DNA from: Candidatus Sericytochromatia bacterium
GTDB lineage: Bacteria > Cyanobacteriota > Sericytochromatia > UBA7694
Assembly (NCBI GenBank): GCA_018780035.1
Contig: JADMKE010000043.1
Location: 1 to 64,000 of the forward strand
Direction of reading: 5' to 3'
Length of the DNA: 64,000 bases
Part shown: piece after piece, positions 9,625-16,799 of the stretch
Layout: the number at the start of each line of letters is the position of its first letter
Position numbering within the stretch: the stretch's first letter is position 1
Program-made: the position numbers and the translations under genes
The notes under the pieces: generated by a model
The model's database searches: none
What the model was told of the DNA's origin: nothing
The model's input: the letters and a program-made list of their open reading frames with translations, nothing else

Positions 9625-10593
9625 ATGGCAATGTTTGGCTCTTTTTACCAGACCCTGGCAGCAGACAAACTTCAGCCCTGGCTGCAATACCTACCTGCCC
9701 GTCTGGCTCAATGGGAGCGCGACCTGAGCCGCTCACAACAGCAAAATTATCTGCAAGTGCCCAGGGCCTTGCCCGAGATCCATCCGTCTGAGAGCGAACT
9801 CAGACAGGCCCTGCGTGTGGGGCTGCCCCAAGACTTAGCGCCCGGCCAAGAAAAAATGCTCTTGCAACTCTTGCTGCGTCTCAAACCCTGGCGCAAAGGG
9901 CCCCTGAATCTCTTTGGAATCGAAATCGAAACAGAGTGGCGTTCGGATTGGAAATGGGACAGAATTCGGCCCCATATTTCGCCCTTGGCAGACCGCCGGG
10001 TTTTGGACGTGGGCTGCGGCAATGGCTATTATCTCTGGCGCATGCGTGGCGAAGGTGCCGCTTGTGTGATCGGGATTGACCCCATGGTGATCTTTTTGGC
10101 CCAGTTCCTCTGTTGTCAGCATTTTATTCAAGATCCAGCCGTCCATGTATTGCCCTTGGGAGTAGATGATCTGCCCTCTCTGCCGCTCTTTGACACGGTT
10201 TTTTCGCTGGGTGTGCTCTACCACCGCCGCTCACCCATTGATTTTTTAACACAATTACACAGCCAATTGCGGCCCGGCGGCGAACTCGTGCTCGAAACCC
10301 TGGTGGTCGAAGGCGATGAGCAAACCGTGCTGGTACCTCAAGACCGTTACGCCCAGATGCGCAACGTCTGGTTTATTCCCTCTGTTGCGGCATTACAACG
10401 CTGGTTAGAGCGGGTCGGGTTTACAGAGATCGCACTGGTCAACTTAAACACCACTTCATTGCAGGAACAACGGCGAACGACTTGGATGGAATGGGAATCT
10501 CTGGCAGATTTTCTCGATCCTGATGACATCAGCAAAACCGTGGAAGGTTATCCCGCGCCCCTGCGGGCCGTGTTGGTAGCTCAAAAAGCTTAA
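9625..10593 (+). CDS. cmoB: tRNA U34 carboxymethyltransferase CmoB
   Basis: CmoB transfers the carboxymethyl group from carboxy-S-adenosylmethionine to 5-hydroxyuridine at tRNA position 34, giving 5-oxyacetyl-uridine, which broadens wobble decoding. At 322 residues it matches E. coli CmoB (323). Supporting segments are WRKGPLNLFGIEIETEWRS, the SAM-fold GxGxG motif VLDVGCGNGYYLWRM, GIDPMVIFLAQF, GVLYHRRSPIDFL and NVWFIPSVAALQRWLER, all characteristic of the family. GGAG 6-9 bases upstream supports ATG 9625. No cmoA gene for carboxy-SAM synthesis lies in the window, so it must be elsewhere or the donor differs. Its stop codon shares TTAA with the convergent neighbour. Confidence 0.92.
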   Translation: MAMFGSFYQTLAADKLQPWLQYLPARLAQWERDLSRSQQQNYLQVPRALPEIHPSESELRQALRVGLPQDLAPGQEKMLLQLLLRLKPWRKGPLNLFGIEIETEWRSDWKWDRIRPHISPLADRRVLDVGCGNGYYLWRMRGEGAACVIGIDPMVIFLAQFLCCQHFIQDPAVHVLPLGVDDLPSLPLFDTVFSLGVLYHRRSPIDFLTQLHSQLRPGGELVLETLVVEGDEQTVLVPQDRYAQMRNVWFIPSVAALQRWLERVGFTEIALVNLNTTSLQEQRRTTWMEWESLADFLDPDDISKTVEGYPAPLRAVLVAQKA

Positions 10594-11693
10594 GGCGTGG
10601 TAAAAGAACCCAGATTCAAAACCTTGCCCAGAGATTCATTGAGCTGATCGAGGGCATTCATCATATTGCGCAGGGCATTTTTGTCAAACTTCTGGGTATC
10701 CAACATGCGCTCGGTTTTATCAAAGAAATTGAGGATCTTTTCAAACTGCGGCGGCACTTTTTCCAATTTGTGTTTGGCCTCTTCCAGATCTTGCCGCTCT
10801 TTGATTTCCTTGCGCAGCATGTCCAATTCGACGCGCCGCTTGCGAATAAAGGATTTCAGCACAGCCTGAGCCACTTCTGCCGGGTCATTGTTGAGGGCAT
10901 TCATCATCAGCGCCTTATCCTCTTCACTCATGCCAAAGGCCACCTGCAACTCATTGGCATTCATATAAGCCATGATCTTATAAGCGGCTTCGATCAATGC
11001 ATCCATGTGCTGTTCGGCAGCCCATTTTTGCAGGCGCTCTTCCTCTTCCAGCAAGGCCAAGGCGTCTTCGTTTTCGTAACTCCACTGGGGTTGAGCCTGA
11101 GCTTGCGCTTGGGGGTCCGTGGCGCGCTCAAAGAACTGCTGCAGGCTGTCTCCGGCGCTGCCGCTGGCTTCTGCAGCTGGAATCAGGCCGACTTGACCGC
11201 CACTGGCCAAGCTGGGATCGGGGCTGAGCTGTTCCATACTCAAGGCCAATTTTACCGCTGTCACCTGATAGGACGTCACCCCAGCAGCATTGATCACCGG
11301 GGTAAAAATTTCGATCAAGCTGGCCCGACTGCTTTCGTCGGCATATTTTTTAACCGTAACTGGCTGCCCTTGGGCGGGCATGACATCTGCAGGGACCTCA
11401 TAAGCCGCCACTTGAATTTTGAGATGTAAATCGGTGGTACTGAGCGAAACCGCGCCCCCGCTGGAGCTTGGAGGAGGAGGCATTGTCACTTGTTTTTGTT
11501 TGCGGGCCGCTTCAGCCAAGTACTCCAATTGCAAGAAATAGCTCACAAAATCGCGGAACGCGTACTGAACCATATTGCGCTGGGTCGGGGTCAGCGAAGG
11601 GGAAGAAAGACCTTCGCCACGTGCCGCTTCGACCTGTTGCAATAATTGGGATTCCAACCTGGAAATGGATAAATTTGTCATAAAATCAAACAC
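10590..11693 (-). CDS. hypothetical coiled-coil-rich cytoplasmic protein
   Basis: I do not recognise this 367-residue family. No signal peptide or membrane helix is visible. The N-terminal ~60 residues are helical, followed by a Pro/Ser-rich linker (about 70-85), a beta-rich middle (LHLKIQVAAYEVP to VTAVKLALSME) and a strongly helical, charged C-terminal half (about 205-360) rich in Glu, Lys and Ala with coiled-coil character. The start is either GTG 11693, preceded closely by AGGG, or ATG four codons later. It overlaps cmoB by 4 bases in convergent orientation. Confidence 0.7.
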   Translation of the reverse strand: MFDFMTNLSISRLESQLLQQVEAARGEGLSSPSLTPTQRNMVQYAFRDFVSYFLQLEYLAEAARKQKQVTMPPPPSSSGGAVSLSTTDLHLKIQVAAYEVPADVMPAQGQPVTVKKYADESSRASLIEIFTPVINAAGVTSYQVTAVKLALSMEQLSPDPSLASGGQVGLIPAAEASGSAGDSLQQFFERATDPQAQAQAQPQWSYENEDALALLEEEERLQKWAAEQHMDALIEAAYKIMAYMNANELQVAFGMSEEDKALMMNALNNDPAEVAQAVLKSFIRKRRVELDMLRKEIKERQDLEEAKHKLEKVPPQFEKILNFFDKTERMLDTQKFDKNALRNMMNALDQLNESLGKVLNLGSFTTP

Positions 11694-11871
11694 GCCACCC
11701 TTGTGTAAAAAACCATAGTGCAGACCCGATTCTCCTTAAATTAGCATATTCAGATCTGGCTGGACAACAACTTAAACTCCCAAAGTTCAAATCAAACTGT
11801 AATATTTCTTGTGATTCCCCGTCTCTTCTTCAGGGCAGAAAAATCTGCCAACCCAAAGGAGAAACTTGAAT

Positions 11872-12000
11872 ATGTCCGATGATTGCTGTCAAAATTGTAA
11901 TTGTGGTACCCCGGTGGACAATGGCTGCTGCTGTGGAGCAGAATGCCTGTGTGGCCCAAATTGCAAATGCCCACCCGAATGCAATTGCCCAGGCAAATAA
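11872..12000 (+). CDS. metallothionein-like Cys-rich small protein
   Basis: A 42-residue gene starting at ATG 11872 behind AGGAG and ending TAA 11998-12000. Thirteen of 42 residues are cysteines, arranged as CC, CxxCxC, CCC, CxC, CxC and CxC groups; there are no aromatic residues and no histidine. That composition is the signature of metallothioneins, which bind Cu(I), Zn(II) or Cd(II) in thiolate clusters. It does not look like the SmtA/BmtA zinc-finger-containing type, so it may be a distinct small family. It is followed 43 bases later by an ECF sigma factor whose C-terminus is also Cys-rich, suggesting a metal-responsive unit. Metal binding is inferred from composition only. Confidence 0.82.
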   Translation: MSDDCCQNCNCGTPVDNGCCCGAECLCGPNCKCPPECNCPGK

Positions 12001-12043
12001 GTCCCGGGGCAAAATAAACTTTCCGCAAAGGAATTCAACGACC

Positions 12044-12577
12044 ATGATACAGCGTGAGCCCGATCTCAAACAGGCCCTGTTGCAGCTGAGCCCCGGCATG
12101 ATCCGCCGGGTAGCGCTCCGCACGGGCTCACGCGATCTGGCCGAAGAGGTGGTACAAGTGTCATTGCTCAAGGCCCTTGAAGGGTTGGATGGATTAAAAG
12201 ATCCCCGCCGCCTGAAAAGTTGGTTTGGCACGATTGTACAACACAGCCTGCAGGACCAGTTCCGGCATTGGTCACGGCAGGCCCCTTTGGAGCAGGCCGA
12301 AAGTCTGCCCGATTTACAGGCCGCAGAAAAAGCCGAGCCAACGCTGAGCTGTGGTTGCGTCTTGAAATTATTGCCCACTCTGCGACCGGCTTACGCCCAA
12401 TTATTGGAAGCGGTGGATCTGCGCGGCGACTCGCTGCAAAAATTGGCTCAAAACTGGGGGCTGAGCCCCAATAATCTTTCGGTCCGCTTGCACCGTGCCC
12501 GCCAAGCCCTGCGCAAAGAATTGGGTCAGCGCTGTGGGACACACTCTGTGGCCTCTTGCCTGGAGTGCGGTTGTTGA
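12044..12577 (+). CDS. ECF-type RNA polymerase sigma factor with Cys-rich C-terminus
   Basis: A 177-residue sigma-70 family factor of the ECF group. Region 2 runs from about residue 15 (MIRRVALRTGSRDLAEEVVQ through KSWFGTIVQHSLQDQFR) and region 4 from about 110 (LRPAYAQLLEAVDLRGDSL, then NNLSVRLHRARQALRKEL, the DNA-recognition helix). The C-terminal tail contains three cysteines in a CxxxxxxxxxxCLxCxC-like layout and could sense metal or thiol stress, as Cys-rich tails do in CorE-type sigma factors. ATG 12044 has AAGGA upstream. A longer in-frame start at 11879 would run through the metallothionein gene in another frame and is rejected. No anti-sigma gene is adjacent. A terminator follows. 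Confidence 0.85.
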   Translation: MIQREPDLKQALLQLSPGMIRRVALRTGSRDLAEEVVQVSLLKALEGLDGLKDPRRLKSWFGTIVQHSLQDQFRHWSRQAPLEQAESLPDLQAAEKAEPTLSCGCVLKLLPTLRPAYAQLLEAVDLRGDSLQKLAQNWGLSPNNLSVRLHRARQALRKELGQRCGTHSVASCLECGC

Positions 12578-12601
12578 AGACCTGTTCAGGTCTGGTTTTT
12601 T
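12578..12601 (+). terminator. rho-independent terminator after the sigma factor gene
   Basis: AGACCTG at 12578-12584 pairs with CAGGTCT at 12587-12593 around a 2-base loop, followed by GG and six Ts. It begins at the stop codon and separates the metallothionein/sigma unit from the downstream oxygenase operon. Confidence 0.8.
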
Positions 12602-12624
12602 GCCTTCAATTTAATTAAAACTTA

Positions 12625-12651
12625 TTTAAAACAGGGACAGTCCCGTTTAAA
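12625..12651. promoter_or_regulatory. palindrome upstream of the oxygenase operon, candidate operator
   Basis: TTTAAAAC, one A, GGGAC, one A, GTCCC, GTTTAAA: an almost perfect inverted repeat of about 13 bp per arm. A third GTTTAAAA-like half site occurs near 12665. There is no T tract, so a terminator is unlikely. Its position about 80 bases before the first oxygenase gene suggests a regulator-binding site. The regulator is unknown. Confidence 0.5.
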
Positions 12652-12732
12652 AAGCAAGATCCTGGTTTAAAATTGGGATAGACTGACAAGGACCTTCAGG
12701 CCCAAATTTAACATGAGTGGCAGGCGACATTT

Positions 12733-13920
12733 ATGAGTCCCGGATTGACATTTGAAAAAGAGATCTCGTTGCGTGGCGACAATAAAACCTATAAAAAGGT
12801 GGCCCTCAATCTCAAACGCAATCAGCAGCAGGACAATACCGATGCCCTGGATTCACTGGCAGAGACCTTTAATTACAGTGAGTGTGCCCACGAATACTGG
12901 AATCCCGAAGAATTTTCGCTGCTCTATGGCACGCCACTCTGGGATCAGGCCACCCAAGCCCAACGGGTACTGCTCAACCAACTCTATTGGATCGGCTATT
13001 ATTCCCAGATCATCTCGGCTGAAATTGCCACGATCTTTTTGAACCAGACGGCTGCAGCCGGCCTCTATGGCATGGAAGACTTTCGCATTGTCTGCGACTC
13101 ACTCGACTTTGAATCCCACCAAGAGCGCGCGCATATCAACGCCTTTAAAACGATCTCCGAGACCACCGAACGCGAAGTCTTTGGCGAGCGGATTTTCAGT
13201 TATCCAATGAAAAACTTTGCCAGCGAGACCATGATTTTTCAAGACACCAATCCCTTTCGCGAGCGCTGGAAAAAATTCCAACTGCACTTTTTCGCTTTTC
13301 TCTCTTCTTCAAATGCCTTTATTGCCAGTCAATATCTCACAGTGCGGGGCATGCGCACCCTCAATGGCAAAATTGTCCAGCACCAACTCAGCCAGTATTA
13401 CGAAAAACACGCAGATCAGGCCAACGCCCCGATACCAGCCAAGATCAGCTACCACCACTTTTTGGATGAGTCTTATCACTTCAACAATTCGACCCTGATT
13501 GGTCATGAGGTGGTCAAGAGCCTCAAGCCCCCCACCCCGTTTGAGAAAAAGATCGTCAATATGTCGATCTGGGGCTGTCAAAAAGACCACTTTAATTTTA
13601 ATTGCTCAGTCAACGGTATTTTCTGGTACGAGCCCGCGATTTTTGGCACGATCTACAAGGTGCTGCGCAGCCGGGCCTTTGGCTTTGAACACCAGGCCGC
13701 TCTGGATATGATTGATAAATGCTTTTGCCAGGAAAATGAAGGTGTAAATCTGGCTTATAAGACCCACAAAGTGGCCCGAGAGTCTTATGAGCAATACCTG
13801 AGTGATCTGGACTTCCTCAGCCCCGAAAACAAAGGCGTAAAATTGATGAAACAGTCCAGCATCGAACATTATCTGCACACCAATCGCCGGGCCTTCCAAA
13901 GCTTTAAACCGGGCGCCTAG
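12733..13920 (+). CDS. AurF-like diiron oxygenase, first gene of oxygenase operon
   Basis: A 395-residue cytoplasmic protein resembling the p-aminobenzoate N-oxygenase (AurF) family of diiron enzymes. Carboxylate and His ligand motifs are visible: EIATIFLNQ (about 95), ESHQERAH with ExxH (about 125-133), later Glu residues around SSSNAFIAS, and HHFLDESYH, an HxxxExxH motif (about 240). This ligand pattern fits the AurF metal site. The overall sequence is divergent, so the substrate is unknown: AurF acts on arylamines, but other members hydroxylate carbon. It begins a same-strand operon with ferredoxin and Rieske genes. The start at 12733 has a weak GGCAGG upstream. Confidence 0.68.
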   Translation: MSPGLTFEKEISLRGDNKTYKKVALNLKRNQQQDNTDALDSLAETFNYSECAHEYWNPEEFSLLYGTPLWDQATQAQRVLLNQLYWIGYYSQIISAEIATIFLNQTAAAGLYGMEDFRIVCDSLDFESHQERAHINAFKTISETTEREVFGERIFSYPMKNFASETMIFQDTNPFRERWKKFQLHFFAFLSSSNAFIASQYLTVRGMRTLNGKIVQHQLSQYYEKHADQANAPIPAKISYHHFLDESYHFNNSTLIGHEVVKSLKPPTPFEKKIVNMSIWGCQKDHFNFNCSVNGIFWYEPAIFGTIYKVLRSRAFGFEHQAALDMIDKCFCQENEGVNLAYKTHKVARESYEQYLSDLDFLSPENKGVKLMKQSSIEHYLHTNRRAFQSFKPGA

Positions 13921-13957
13921 CAAAGAGCCACTGAGAAAAACAGGCGAAACAAACACG

Positions 13958-14248
13958 ATGCAACGGCACCGGCTGGAATTTTCAAATGGCACAGCGATTG
14001 AGGTTAACGCAGGCGAGAAGCTCTCAGAGTCGCTTGATGTCACCAACTCACCGATCTTATTTGGCTGCCGCACAGGTATTTGTGCCACCTGTTTGGTTCA
14101 GGTATTGGCAGGCATGGAAAACCTCTCACCCCTGACTGAAGACGAAGAAGAGGTACTCGAAATCTACGCCGATGATCGCCCCCATTGTCGTTTGTCCTGC
14201 CAGCTCAGGCTCTCAGGCCCCGCCAAACTGGCGTATATCGGAAAATAA
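13958..14248 (+). CDS. plant-type [2Fe-2S] ferredoxin
   Basis: A 96-residue electron carrier with the ferredoxin cluster motif GCRTGICATC (C-x4-C-x2-C, about residues 37-45) and the fourth ligand in the C-terminal CRLSC segment. The Thr-rich plant-type loop is replaced by RTGI, as in many bacterial ferredoxins serving oxygenases. It sits between a diiron oxygenase and a Rieske oxygenase and very probably supplies one or both with electrons. No reductase gene is present in the operon, so a general ferredoxin reductase would be needed. It ends 11 bases before the Rieske start. Confidence 0.9.
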   Translation: MQRHRLEFSNGTAIEVNAGEKLSESLDVTNSPILFGCRTGICATCLVQVLAGMENLSPLTEDEEEVLEIYADDRPHCRLSCQLRLSGPAKLAYIGK

Positions 14249-14259
14249 GAGGCCGTTTT

Positions 14260-15384
14260 ATGCAAGCCCCCGAAAAAATCATCCCCGAACAGCTTGAGAT
14301 CGGCGCTCAAGGCGAGCAGCAGTTGCCAATGCAGACGCCCATGCAGGAACCCACACAGCCCGTCTCGTTTAAACACTATTGGTATATTGCCTGCCAGACC
14401 CATGAACTCAAACCCAACCAAGCGATACAGCGCACAGTCATGGATGAATGGATTGCCTTATTTCGGGACGAAAATGGTCAGCCTGTTGCTTTACAGGATC
14501 GCTGTCCACACCGCAATTTTAAGCTCTCCCAGGGCTATGTCAAAGACGGGCTCTTGCAATGCCCGTATCATGGCTGGGTCTTTGATAAAACGGCCCAGGT
14601 TGTGGCCATTCCCTCTGAGAGCAAAAACTTTAAACCACTCAAATCCCGCTGTGCCAAACGCTTTGAGGTCATGGAGATCGATGATTTTATCTTTGTGCGC
14701 CTCGAAAGCCACCCCGAACTCCAGGCCCCGCCCTTTCGCTCTCCCCATTATGGCGAAAAGGGCTACCGCACCGAACGCCTGTTTAATATCTTTAAAAACA
14801 ATGTCACCAATTGTGCCGAAAACTATGTCGATGTGCCGCACACCGTCTTTGTCCACGACAAGATCTTTCGCGTCAGCCGCGATGAACGGGTCGACGCCAC
14901 GGTCGAGCGAAAAAACGGCAGCGTGATTGTCGATTACCGCAATGAAACCGACAATATGGGCTGGTTCTCGCTCTTTCTCAACCCCAAAAAAGAAAAAATA
15001 GTCCACCGCGACTTTTTCCATGTTCCCAATATCACCAGCGTGGAGTATATCTTTTCGCCCGGCAAAGAATTTTATATCACCTCCCACAGCACGCCAGTGA
15101 ATGACCAATTGACCTATGTTTACACCGATTTGACCTACCGCTTTGGCATTTTTAATCCCTTTGCAGGCCCGATTGTGCGCTACCAGGGCCAAAGCGTGAT
15201 CGACCAAGACATTGTCGTTTTAGACACCCAAATGGAAGTGATTCAAAAATACGGCGAGCGCTTCTCCAATGCCACTGCGGATATTGTGCATGTGATGATC
15301 GAATCTCTGCGCAACGCCATTGCCAAAGGCCAGAATCCCCACACCCTGAGCGAGCAAAAACACGATTTTGAATTTTGGATCTAG
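14260..15384 (+). CDS. Rieske [2Fe-2S] non-haem iron oxygenase (operon 1)
   Basis: A 374-residue terminal oxygenase. The N-terminal Rieske domain has CPHRNFKLSQG and, 17 residues later, CPYHGW (CxH...CxxH), binding the 2Fe-2S cluster. The catalytic domain shows NCAENYVDVPHTVFVH, the N-x2-E-N-x2-D-x2-H-x4-H arrangement that provides the mononuclear iron facial triad. Similarity is to the monooxygenase/demethylase branch (pheophorbide oxygenase and vanillate demethylase-like) rather than ring-dihydroxylating alpha subunits. Start ATG 14260 has AAGAGG eight bases upstream. Electrons probably come from the adjacent ferredoxin. Substrate unknown. Confidence 0.9.
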   Translation: MQAPEKIIPEQLEIGAQGEQQLPMQTPMQEPTQPVSFKHYWYIACQTHELKPNQAIQRTVMDEWIALFRDENGQPVALQDRCPHRNFKLSQGYVKDGLLQCPYHGWVFDKTAQVVAIPSESKNFKPLKSRCAKRFEVMEIDDFIFVRLESHPELQAPPFRSPHYGEKGYRTERLFNIFKNNVTNCAENYVDVPHTVFVHDKIFRVSRDERVDATVERKNGSVIVDYRNETDNMGWFSLFLNPKKEKIVHRDFFHVPNITSVEYIFSPGKEFYITSHSTPVNDQLTYVYTDLTYRFGIFNPFAGPIVRYQGQSVIDQDIVVLDTQMEVIQKYGERFSNATADIVHVMIESLRNAIAKGQNPHTLSEQKHDFEFWI

Positions 15385-15387
15385 ACC

Positions 15388-16128
15388 ATGCTTGAACTGC
15401 TGGTCTTTTGGCTGCTCTTTGTCTGGTTGCTGCGCTCGCCCCAGGCCCGCCAGGACTTAAAAAACAAGACGCCGTTTGAGTGGCTGCTCGATGGCAGCAA
15501 TTTATTGATCCAGGGCTTTTTGATTCCTTTTTTGCGGGTGGCTGTCCTCTGGGTGCTGCTCAAACAGGTTTGGCCCGCTGGCCAGGGCCTTTGGCGCATG
15601 GGCAATGGGCTGGGATTTTTGCTCTGTTTTATCGGCGTGGACTATCTCTATTATTGGAACCACCGCATTTTTCACCTGCGCAAGATCTTTCCCGTACACC
15701 TGATTCACCACAGCGTGACCCGCATGGACGTCATGGCCACCTCACGCAACACGCTCTGGACCAGCTTTGTGATCGTCTATCTCTGGGTCAATGGCCTGAT
15801 GCTCTACCTAACAGATCTCAATGCTGGGTTTATACTGGCCATGAGCCTGACCGCCTGTTTGGACATGTGGAAACATTCCAACCTGCTCCAAGAACGCCCC
15901 CAATGGCAAGTCCTGCTGTCTAAATATCTGGGTTTAATGACGCCCCTGGAACATGCCTGGCACCACTCCCACAAACTGAATCAAAACTTCGGCGCCAATT
16001 TCAACCTCTTTGATAAATTACACGGCACCTATACCGCTGAGAGCGCCTACCCCGAGCGCCTGGGCGTGAGTGTGGCCAAGCTCAAACCCTGGCAACAATT
16101 GCTCTTTCCCTTTCAGGCCCGCCCATGA
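15388..16128 (+). CDS. fatty acid hydroxylase / sterol desaturase family membrane protein
   Basis: A 246-residue integral membrane diiron enzyme. The eight-His signature is visible: NHRIFH, HLIHHS and the C-terminal HAWHHSHKLNQNFG, within four hydrophobic segments. Family members hydroxylate or desaturate lipids and carotenoids using a histidine-ligated diiron site. It begins three bases after the Rieske stop and overlaps the next gene by ATGA, so it belongs to the operon. The likely substrate is a membrane lipid or fatty acyl chain. Confidence 0.88.
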   Translation: MLELLVFWLLFVWLLRSPQARQDLKNKTPFEWLLDGSNLLIQGFLIPFLRVAVLWVLLKQVWPAGQGLWRMGNGLGFLLCFIGVDYLYYWNHRIFHLRKIFPVHLIHHSVTRMDVMATSRNTLWTSFVIVYLWVNGLMLYLTDLNAGFILAMSLTACLDMWKHSNLLQERPQWQVLLSKYLGLMTPLEHAWHHSHKLNQNFGANFNLFDKLHGTYTAESAYPERLGVSVAKLKPWQQLLFPFQARP

Positions 16129-16799
16129 CCTTGCTCTCGACCCTGCTCTCCTTTTTTCCGCTTTCGGTGCTGCTGCTGGCGGGTGGGGCTTTTTATTATC
16201 TGCTTTTGCATCCCAGCTGGCAAGGAGCCGTGGCCCTGCTGGGGGCAATCTATCTCTACCCCGTGGCGGTCTTTCGTCTGATCAACCTCTTTTGGCCGCT
16301 CAAAGAAGGGCGCTATGACCTGCGCCAAAACAAATACAATCCCTGGTGGGGCAGCCACCAAATCCAATTGATCTACTTTGCCTGCCCCTGGCTGGAGGCC
16401 TTGCTGCGCCTGATTCCTGGCGTTTACAGTTTTTGGCTGCGGCTCTGGGGCGCAAAAATTGGCAAAGGCATTTACTGGACTCCAAACGTGCAAATTGATG
16501 ACCGGCCGCTGACAGACATCGGCAGCGGCGTGATTATTGGGCACAAATTGCATTTTATCAGCCACGTGATTCTGCCCTACAAAGACAAATTACCGCTGTA
16601 CGTCAAACGCATCAGCATCGGAGACCAGTGCTTTTTGGGAGCGGGATCTCGGCTGGGACCCGGCGTGGTGGTCGAAAACAGCACCTGCCTGCCGATTCTG
16701 ACCGAAGGAAAAATCAACCAACACTTTGCAACGGGCAATTATATTACGGGCCCAAACACAGTCCAAAACACAGGCAAAAACACGGAAAATCCGGCGTGA
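16125..16799 (+). CDS. membrane-anchored left-handed beta-helix acyltransferase
   Basis: A 224-residue protein with two or three N-terminal hydrophobic helices (about 1-60) and a C-terminal hexapeptide-repeat domain (about 105-205; WGAKIGKGIYWTPNVQI, ISIGDQCFLGAGSRLGPGVVV). Such LbH proteins transfer acyl groups from CoA or ACP donors. The protein is shorter than soluble acetyltransferases, and the repeats are interrupted by a loop (YKDKLPLYVKR). It overlaps the genes on both sides by four bases (ATGA before, GTGA after), so it is firmly part of the operon. Donor and acceptor are unknown. Confidence 0.72.
   Translation: MTLLSTLLSFFPLSVLLLAGGAFYYLLLHPSWQGAVALLGAIYLYPVAVFRLINLFWPLKEGRYDLRQNKYNPWWGSHQIQLIYFACPWLEALLRLIPGVYSFWLRLWGAKIGKGIYWTPNVQIDDRPLTDIGSGVIIGHKLHFISHVILPYKDKLPLYVKRISIGDQCFLGAGSRLGPGVVVENSTCLPILTEGKINQHFATGNYITGPNTVQNTGKNTENPA

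Noticed and set aside
11879..12043. N-terminal extension of the sigma factor through the metallothionein gene
   Set aside because: The extension has no sigma similarity, and the internal ATG 12044 has a ribosome-binding site and begins just ahead of region 2.
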